Assembly (NCBI GenBank): GCA_937916565.1
Contig: CALFSR010000014.1
Coordinates: 1 to 27,071, forward strand
DNA: 27,071 nucleotides
Reading direction: 5' to 3'
From: an uncultured Bacillota bacterium
GTDB lineage: Bacteria; Bacillota; Limnochordia; Limnochordales; ZCTH02-B6
A program made the position numbers and the translations under genes. How positions within the stretch are numbered: the stretch's first letter is position 1; each line of letters begins with the position of its first letter. Below are positions 22,072 through 27,071 of the stretch, in pieces. The notes beneath the pieces are model-generated. The model had not been told where the DNA came from and did not search any database. It saw nothing but the letters and a program-made list of their open reading frames with translations.

Positions 22072-23112
22072 TTGGACAAGGTGCCAGTCGGGATCGCCGG
22101 TTTGTCGGTTTACGTCCCGGAAACCTTTGAGGACAGCGCCCAGATCGCTGCCCGATCGGGCATCCCGGAGCCGGTGATCCGGGAGAAGTTTGGGCTTAAG
22201 GGCAAGCACCGGGCCGCACCGGACGAGCACGTGTCAGACATGGCCGTGCGGGCGGCCAGATCCCTGGTGGAGCAAGTAGATCCGCTCACCATCGACGCGG
22301 TGGTCTACTTTGGCAGCCCGTACAAAGACTACGCCGTCTGGTCCGTAGCTCCCAAGATCCAGTACGAGCTGGGACTTAAGAACGCGTTTACCTTTGAGAT
22401 TATGAACGTCAGCGCCGGCGCGCCCGTTGTCCTCAAGATCGTCAAGGACATGCTCACCGCCGATGCGCGCCTAGGCCAAGTGCTTTGCGTGGGAGCGACC
22501 CGGGAGGGCGACCTGATCGATTACCAAAACCAGCGTTCCCGCTTCATGTTCAACTTCGGCGACGGAGCCGCGGCCATGCTCGTCCGGCGCAACCACCCCG
22601 AGAACGTCATCCTCGAATCCGCGATCATGACCGACGGCTCGTTCCACGATTTCGTGCGGGTGCCCGCGGGCGGTTCGGTCATGCCGCCCAGCGAGCGAAC
22701 GGTGCGGGAGCGGCTGCATTACCTCGACGTCACGGACCCGCAGGCCATGAAGGAGCGCCTCGACCCGGTCACCCTGGACAACTTCCTGTGGGCGGCCCGG
22801 GAGGCGGTGCGGCGCAGCGGCTTCGATCCCAAGGACATCACGTTTCTTGCACCGTTGCACACGAAGCGATCCATGTTTGAGCTGCTGCTTCAGGGTCTCG
22901 GTCTCGACGAGAGCCGCGCCGTGTACTTGGACGAGTACGGCCACCTGTCGGCGCTGGATCCCGTCATCGGCCTGTGGGAGGGGGCGCGGCGCGGGCAGTT
23001 GCGCTCCGGCGACTTGGCCGTGGCCTTGAGCGCGGGCACGGGCTATTCCTGGGCGGCGACGGCTATCCGCTGGGGTCCGTGGGACGGAAACCCCGCCGCG
23101 GGCGGCCGTTAG
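22072..23112 (+). CDS. Ketoacyl-ACP-synthase-III-like thiolase-fold protein with substituted active site
   Basis: A 346-residue protein of FabH-like length, from the TTG at 22072 (GGAGG upstream); GTG 22045 would add nine residues. The N-terminus KVPVGIAGLSVYVPETFEDS, the GLKGKHRAAPDEHVSDMAVR segment and the FMFNFGDGAAAMLV stretch are typical of KAS III and HMG-CoA-synthase-like proteins. In the nucleophile elbow FEIMNVSAGAPVV the position of the catalytic Cys is Ser114. The active-site His263 is kept (APLHTKRSM), and the Asn position aligns with His291 in EYGHLSALDP. The set is thus Ser-His-His instead of Cys-His-Asn. A Ser nucleophile is known in DpsC of daunorubicin biosynthesis, so it may be an acyltransferase or esterase-like enzyme rather than a condensing one. 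It sits between a CoA ligase gene and a Liv-type transporter. Confidence 0.85.
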   Translation: MDKVPVGIAGLSVYVPETFEDSAQIAARSGIPEPVIREKFGLKGKHRAAPDEHVSDMAVRAARSLVEQVDPLTIDAVVYFGSPYKDYAVWSVAPKIQYELGLKNAFTFEIMNVSAGAPVVLKIVKDMLTADARLGQVLCVGATREGDLIDYQNQRSRFMFNFGDGAAAMLVRRNHPENVILESAIMTDGSFHDFVRVPAGGSVMPPSERTVRERLHYLDVTDPQAMKERLDPVTLDNFLWAAREAVRRSGFDPKDITFLAPLHTKRSMFELLLQGLGLDESRAVYLDEYGHLSALDPVIGLWEGARRGQLRSGDLAVALSAGTGYSWAATAIRWGPWDGNPAAGGR

Positions 23113-23160
23113 CTTACGAGTTCCAACGGTGGATATCACTGGCAAGGAGGGCGTGGGGTC

Positions 23161-24420
23161 ATGAAGCAGGCGTCGATGAAGCGTTGGAGCGGGAAGCCCG
23201 CCGGGCCGCCGGGGCTCAAGGGGCGGGCGTGGCGCTGGACGGCCGTGTCTATGCTGGCGGCCCTTGTGCTTTTCGCCGGCGGCGTGGGCGCGGCTTTGGC
23301 GCAGCAGCCGATCAAGATCGGGGTCATTCACGACGGCAGCGGTGCGCTGCGCACCTACGGCGAGCAGCAGGTGCGCGGGCTGCAACTGGGGATCGAGTAC
23401 GCGACCAACGGCACCTTTGAGGTGCTGGGCCGGCCCATCCAGCTGATCATCGAGGACGACTCCTCCGACCCGCAGCGGGCGGTGCAGGCCGTGCGCAAGC
23501 TGCTGGAGCTTGACCAGGTGGACATCATCCAGGGGACGAGCTCGTCGGGCGCGGCCTTGGCGGTCATCCCCGAGATCGAGCGCCACGGCAAGATCTTTGT
23601 GGTGGACCCGGCGGCGGCGGACGCCATCACGGGCGCCAACTTCAGCCGTTACGTGTTCCGCACGGGCCGCAACGTCTCCCAGGACGCCCGGACGGGTGCA
23701 GCCTACCTGGTGGGTGAGGGCCGGCGCCGGTTTATGAACCTGGCCCCCGACTACGCCTTTGGCCATGACAGCGCCGCCGCCTGGAGCGCGGTCATCATCG
23801 AAAACGGCGGCGAGATGATCGGCGACGTGTTCGCGCCCCTCGACACCCGGGACTTTACGCCGTACCTGCAGCGGCTGATCGCGGCCCGGCCCGACGGCGT
23901 CGTGGTTACGTGGGCCGGCGCCGGTGCGGTGACCTTGTTCCAGCAAATCGCCGAGATGGGGTTGTACGATCGGATGCTGGTGTTCACCGGCATCGGCGAC
24001 ATCCCGTCCTTGCGGGCCATGGGCACCGAGTCGGGCGGCCTGGTAGGCATCGTGACCTACTTCCACCAGCTGCCCGACAACCCCATCAACGACTGGCTGG
24101 TACGGCGGCACTTTGAGGAATACGGCGAGCCGCCGGACCTCTTCACGGCGGGCGGCATGGCGGCGGGCATCGCCATCGTCGAGGCCATTCGCAAGGCCGG
24201 CACGACCGACGCCGAGGCCTTGATCCAGGTCATGGAAGGCATGGAGTTCGACGGTCCCAAGGGCCGTTACATCTTCCGGGCGGAAGACCATCAGGCGCTG
24301 CAGCCGATGTACGTGGCGCGGCTTGAGATCCGGCCCGGCTACGACTACCCCGTGCCGACCCTGGTGCATGAGTTCTCGCCGGAGGAAACGGCGCCGCCCA
24401 TCATGGTGCCGAATCGGTAA
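23161..24420 (+). CDS. Branched-chain amino acid-type ABC substrate-binding protein
   Basis: A 419-residue protein; AAGGAGG lies ten bases before the ATG. The N-terminus has a long basic region, a hydrophobic helix (about 27-45) and a likely signal peptidase site after ALA (residue 47). There is no lipobox Cys. The mature protein is a Peripla_BP_6 / LivJ-type fold: PIKIGVIHDGSGALRTYGEQ, GLQLGIEYATNG, LIIEDDSSDPQRAVQAVRKL, DIIQGTSSSGAALAVIPEIE, NLAPDYAFGHDSAAAW, DTRDFTPYLQRLIAARPDGV and the C-terminal ALIQVMEGMEFDGPKGRYIF. Such proteins bind amino acids, amides, urea or aromatic acids; here the adjacent CoA ligase suggests a carboxylic acid. The GTSSSG loop replaces the usual ligand-loop serines and could be checked structurally. 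Confidence 0.92.
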   Translation: MKQASMKRWSGKPAGPPGLKGRAWRWTAVSMLAALVLFAGGVGAALAQQPIKIGVIHDGSGALRTYGEQQVRGLQLGIEYATNGTFEVLGRPIQLIIEDDSSDPQRAVQAVRKLLELDQVDIIQGTSSSGAALAVIPEIERHGKIFVVDPAAADAITGANFSRYVFRTGRNVSQDARTGAAYLVGEGRRRFMNLAPDYAFGHDSAAAWSAVIIENGGEMIGDVFAPLDTRDFTPYLQRLIAARPDGVVVTWAGAGAVTLFQQIAEMGLYDRMLVFTGIGDIPSLRAMGTESGGLVGIVTYFHQLPDNPINDWLVRRHFEEYGEPPDLFTAGGMAAGIAIVEAIRKAGTTDAEALIQVMEGMEFDGPKGRYIFRAEDHQALQPMYVARLEIRPGYDYPVPTLVHEFSPEETAPPIMVPNR

Positions 24421-24422
24421 AC

Positions 24423-25217
24423 ATGCAGGCGGCTCTGGAGATCCGCGGCCTGACGAAGCATTTCGGTGGGTTTGCCGCCCTGACGGACGTCTCGTTTGAC
24501 GTCCGTCAGGGCACCCTCCACTCCGTCATCGGGCCCAACGGGGCGGGCAAGACGACCTTGTTCAACCTCCTCTCGGGCGTCTTGAAACCGTCGGCGGGCC
24601 GCATCGTGCTCATGGGCCGCGACATCACGGGACTTCCGCCCCATCGCATCGCCCGCATGGGACTGGGGCGGGCTTTTCAGCTCACCCACCTGTTTCCCAA
24701 CCTGACGGTGCTCGAAAACGTCCGTCTGGCGGCGCAGGCCCAAGCCGCGGTCAACCGGGAGGGCGGCAGGGCCTGGCCCGCCCGCTGGGTGATGTGGCGG
24801 CCGGCCGAGCGGGTGGGCCCTTACGCGGAAAAGGCCGCGGAAATCGTGGCCCAAGTGGGCTTGGCGGGCAAGGAGTTGGCAGCGGCCCACGCCTTGTCCC
24901 ACGGCGACCAGCGCAAGCTGGATCTTGCCATCGCCCTCGCCATGGATCCGGCGGTGCTGCTTTTGGACGAGCCGACGGCCGGGGTTTCCCGGGAGGAAGT
25001 ACCGGCCATCGTGGCGGTCATCGAGCGCATCAAGCGGGAGGGCCGTCGCACCATCCTCCTGGTGGAGCACAAGATGGAAATCGTGCTGCACATCTCCGAC
25101 CGGATTACGGTGCTGCAGTACGGCCGTTTCCTCGCGGAGGGGACGCCGGCGGAGATCGTAGCCAACGAGGCCGTGCAAGCGGCGTACCTGGGGGATCAGT
25201 ATGAGCAGCCTGCTTGA
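24423..25217 (+). CDS. livG: Liv-type ABC transporter ATPase, LivG subunit
   Basis: A 264-residue ATPase that starts two bases after the binding-protein stop; its ribosome site is weak, so translation is probably coupled. Walker A is GPNGAGKTT (37-45), the Q-loop region GRAFQLTHLFPNLTVLENV (82-100), signature LSHGDQRKLDLAIALA (158-173) and Walker B LLLDEPTAGVS (179-189), followed by LLVEHKMEIVLHISDRITVL. The insert of about 30 residues after the Q loop (RLAAQAQAAVNREG...) and the closing IVANEAVQAAYLGD are standard for LivG. The signature has LSHGD where most LivG proteins have LSYGE or LSYGQ. It is one of two ATPases of a branched-chain-type importer. Confidence 0.92.
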   Translation: MQAALEIRGLTKHFGGFAALTDVSFDVRQGTLHSVIGPNGAGKTTLFNLLSGVLKPSAGRIVLMGRDITGLPPHRIARMGLGRAFQLTHLFPNLTVLENVRLAAQAQAAVNREGGRAWPARWVMWRPAERVGPYAEKAAEIVAQVGLAGKELAAAHALSHGDQRKLDLAIALAMDPAVLLLDEPTAGVSREEVPAIVAVIERIKREGRRTILLVEHKMEIVLHISDRITVLQYGRFLAEGTPAEIVANEAVQAAYLGDQYEQPA

Positions 25218-26055
25218 GGTGCAAGGCCTCCAGGCCTGGATCGGGCGGTTTCACATCCTGCAGGGCGTTGACCTCTCCGTCCGGGAGGGCGAGACGACGG
25301 TGCTCTTGGGGCGCAACGGCGCCGGCAAGACGACTACGCTGCGGGCCATTATGGGGCTCGTCGCCGTGCGGGGCGGGAGCGTCCGGCTCGGCGGGCAGGA
25401 GCTGGCCGGCAAGCGGCCATACACCATCGCCCAGCTCGGCATCGGCTACGTGCCCGAAGACCGGGGCATTTTCCGGTTTCTGACGGTGGAGGAAAACCTG
25501 CGGGTTGCGGAGCGCAGCCGCGGGGCGCTCAAGCGGCGGGAAGAGCTGATCTTCGGGCTCTTTCCCGACCTGGCCCGGTTTCGCCAGCGCAAGGCGGGCT
25601 ACTTGAGCGGCGGGCAGCAACAGATGCTGGCCATCGCCCGGGCGCTTGTCAACGACAACCGGCTGCTGCTCATCGATGAGCCGACCAAGGGGCTCGCGCC
25701 CATCGTCGTCCAGCACCTTACTCAGACGCTGGCGGAAATCGCCAAGCATGTGACGGTGCTGCTGGTGGAGCAAAACTTTGCCATGGCCGCCCGCCTCGGT
25801 CAAGCGTGCGTCATCGTCGATGACGGGCGCACGGTGCACCGTGGCTCGATGAATGCCCTCGTCAACGACCCGGGGCTGCAGCAGCGCTACTTGGGCGTCG
25901 GAGCCCAACAGGGGAGCCCAGCCGGCGAGGGCCCGCAGGCGAGCCCCGCGGGCGGGAGCCAGCACGGGAGCCCGGCGGGTGGGAGCCAGCACGGGAGCCC
26001 GGCGGGCGGGAGCCAGCACGGGAGCCCGGCGGGCGGCAGGCAACAGGCGAGCTGA
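25201..26055 (+). CDS. livF: Liv-type ABC transporter ATPase, LivF subunit, with repeat tail
   Basis: A 284-residue protein overlapping livG by 17 bases. Walker A is GRNGAGKTT (37-45), signature YLSGGQQQMLAIARAL (134-149), Walker B LLLIDEPTKGLAP (155-167), and the switch region LLVEQNFAMA (188-197). LivF proteins normally end just after the YLGV motif, here at 230-233. This one continues for 51 residues of Gly, Ser, Pro, Ala, Gln and His, containing three perfect GGSQHGSPA units and degenerate flanking ones. The tail is predicted to be disordered and is encoded by a 27-bp tandem repeat. The ATPase core looks intact, so the protein should work with LivG to drive the importer; whether the tail has a role is unknown. 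Confidence 0.93.
   Translation: MSSLLEVQGLQAWIGRFHILQGVDLSVREGETTVLLGRNGAGKTTTLRAIMGLVAVRGGSVRLGGQELAGKRPYTIAQLGIGYVPEDRGIFRFLTVEENLRVAERSRGALKRREELIFGLFPDLARFRQRKAGYLSGGQQQMLAIARALVNDNRLLLIDEPTKGLAPIVVQHLTQTLAEIAKHVTVLLVEQNFAMAARLGQACVIVDDGRTVHRGSMNALVNDPGLQQRYLGVGAQQGSPAGEGPQASPAGGSQHGSPAGGSQHGSPAGGSQHGSPAGGRQQAS
25954..26034 (+). repeat. 27-bp tandem repeat coding for the LivF tail
   Basis: Three units, 25954-25980, 25981-26007 and 26008-26034, identical except for the last base of the first. Each starts GGGAGCCAGCACGGGAGCC. Diverged copies flank it from about 25902 to 26052. The near-identity suggests recent expansion by slippage and an unstable copy number. Confidence 0.9.
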
Positions 26056-26119
26056 CCGCTTTCCGGTCGGGTCGCTTTGCTTGGGTGAGGGCGCGGAGGA
26101 GACGTAGGAGGCCAAGACG

Positions 26120-27001
26120 ATGGAGATCACGCTGCCGCTCCTGGTCAACCTGGTGCTGAACGGTCTTGTGCTGGGCACGCTGTACTTTCTTTTGGCCAGC
26201 GGGCTGTCGCTCATCTTTGGCGTCATGAGCGTGCTCAACCTGGCCCACGGGGCGTTTTTCATGTGGGGCGCGTATACGGGCCTCGCGGTGCTGCTGGCCA
26301 CGGGCAACTTTTGGCTCGCGCTGGCGGCTGGCGCGGCGGCCGGTGCGGTTTTGGGCGTGGTCGTCGAGCGGACCACGGTGCGGTTTCTCTACGGAAAGCA
26401 CCTGCAGCAGATCTTGCTGACCCTTGGGCTCATGCTGGTGCTCGGGGAACTGGTGCAGGTCATCTGGGGGCCGCAGCTGCACGGGTTCCCGGTGCCCGCC
26501 TTTGCCCGGGGCACCGTGTTTATCCTCGACTATCCGTTCGCCCGGTACCGGGCGTACGTGCTGGGCGCCGGCGCGGCGGTGCTGGTGCTCCTGTTCTTGC
26601 TCCTCCACCGCACAAAGCTTGGCTTGATCGTGCGGGCCGGCGTCGAGAACCCCGACATGGTGCAAGCTCTGGGCGTCAACGTGTCGAGGGTGTTCACCCA
26701 GGTGTTCGCCTTGGGTGCCGCCTTGGCGGCGCTGGGCGGGGTGCTGGCGGGGCCGTTTTTCCGGACCGCGTGGCCCCAGATGGGCAATGACCTGCAGCTG
26801 TATGCCTTCATCGTGGTCGTGATCGGGGGATTGGGCAGCGTCACCGGTGCCGCGGTAGGAAGCCTGCTGGTGGGATTGGGCGAGGCCTTGATGGGCTTCT
26901 TTTACCCGGAAGTGGCCATGGCGGTCAACTTTGGGCTGATGGCGCTGGTGCTCCTGATCAGGCCGTGGGGACTGTTGGGATCGGAGGCCGATCACCATTG
27001 A
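26120..27001 (+). CDS. livH: Liv-type ABC transporter permease, LivH subunit
   Basis: A 293-residue inner-membrane protein; TAGGAGG lies about nine bases before the ATG. It starts LLVNLVLNGLVLGTLYFLLA, followed by the family hallmark LSLIFGVMSVLNLAHGAFFM. Later motifs are LQQILLTLGLMLVLGELVQV, the cytoplasmic coupling segment LGLIVRAGVENPDMVQALGV, and FIVVVIGGLGSVTGAAVGSL near the C-terminus. About eight membrane segments are visible. It forms the channel with the LivM-like protein whose gene begins at its stop codon. A 64-base gap without a terminator separates it from livF. Confidence 0.94.
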   Translation: MEITLPLLVNLVLNGLVLGTLYFLLASGLSLIFGVMSVLNLAHGAFFMWGAYTGLAVLLATGNFWLALAAGAAAGAVLGVVVERTTVRFLYGKHLQQILLTLGLMLVLGELVQVIWGPQLHGFPVPAFARGTVFILDYPFARYRAYVLGAGAAVLVLLFLLLHRTKLGLIVRAGVENPDMVQALGVNVSRVFTQVFALGAALAALGGVLAGPFFRTAWPQMGNDLQLYAFIVVVIGGLGSVTGAAVGSLLVGLGEALMGFFYPEVAMAVNFGLMALVLLIRPWGLLGSEADHH

Positions 27002-27071
27002 GCAAGTCGCAGGCGACGGAAGAACGCCTAGTCGCTGCAGCCCGGCCGGCCGGCGTGCGCCTCGGCTGGGG
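26998..27071 (+). CDS. Start of the next operon gene, probably LivM-type permease (partial)
   Basis: A TTG at 26998 overlaps the livH stop (TTGA) and has GGAGG (26983-26987) ten bases upstream. The 24 complete codons, opening MSKSQATEERLVAAARP, stay open to the window edge. The residues are not diagnostic; the LivM call rests on gene order SBP-livG-livF-livH and the missing second permease. Confidence 0.6.
   Translation, partial: MSKSQATEERLVAAARPAGVRLGW

Noticed and set aside
22471..24369. 632-codon minus-strand frame opposite the KAS-like and binding-protein genes
   Set aside because: Shadow frame crossing the boundary of two real genes; no motif.

Overview
The window is GC-rich bacterial DNA, densely coding, with strong Shine-Dalgarno sites and many GTG and TTG starts. 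A TcyP-type cystine symporter and a YhaM-type HD exonuclease, both typical of Bacillota, point to a high-GC Bacillota-related lineage of the Limnochordia, Symbiobacteriia or Thermaerobacter kind. This is inference from gene content; no rRNA or marker gene is present. Both ABC substrate-binding proteins lack a lipobox cysteine, and one carries a Tat signal, which fits a two-membrane envelope or some other means of holding them.

Layout. 1-1411 (minus): a DinB-family protein cut by the window edge and a DUF5131 (Gp37/Gp68) radical-SAM-like protein. 1617-4900: a sulfur/redox-flavoured block, with a cystine symporter on plus converging on, and overlapping, a minus operon of a small membrane protein, a Tat-exported sulfite-oxidase-type molybdoenzyme and a glutaredoxin-like protein. 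5171-9105: an IclR regulator followed by a fused proline dehydrogenase / P5C dehydrogenase. 9209-10392: a 23-bp degenerate tandem repeat array and the YhaM-like gene. 10633-15844: a spermidine/putrescine-type ABC importer (Tat-exported binding protein, terminator, ATPase, two permeases) with an agmatinase-family ureohydrolase as its last gene. 15942-17120: a class I aminotransferase. 17291-19267: a large TPR protein of unknown role. 19367-20125: an SDR that lacks the catalytic Tyr. 20486-27071: an operon of an acyl-CoA ligase, a ketoacyl-synthase-III-like protein with a substituted active site, and a branched-chain-amino-acid-type ABC importer that runs off the right edge.

How it fits together. 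Most of the window takes up and breaks down small nitrogenous or carboxylic compounds: proline to glutamate, a polyamine or guanidino compound imported and probably hydrolysed to urea plus an amine, and an unknown ligand imported by the Liv-type system and probably activated as a CoA thioester. The points most worth a second look are the Ser/His/His active site of the ketoacyl-synthase-like protein in an import operon, the Tyr-less SDR divergent from that operon, the transporter-ureohydrolase coupling, the nonapeptide-repeat tail on a Liv ATPase, two separate 23-bp-period tandem repeats, and palindromes in the control regions of the IclR and CoA-ligase genes.
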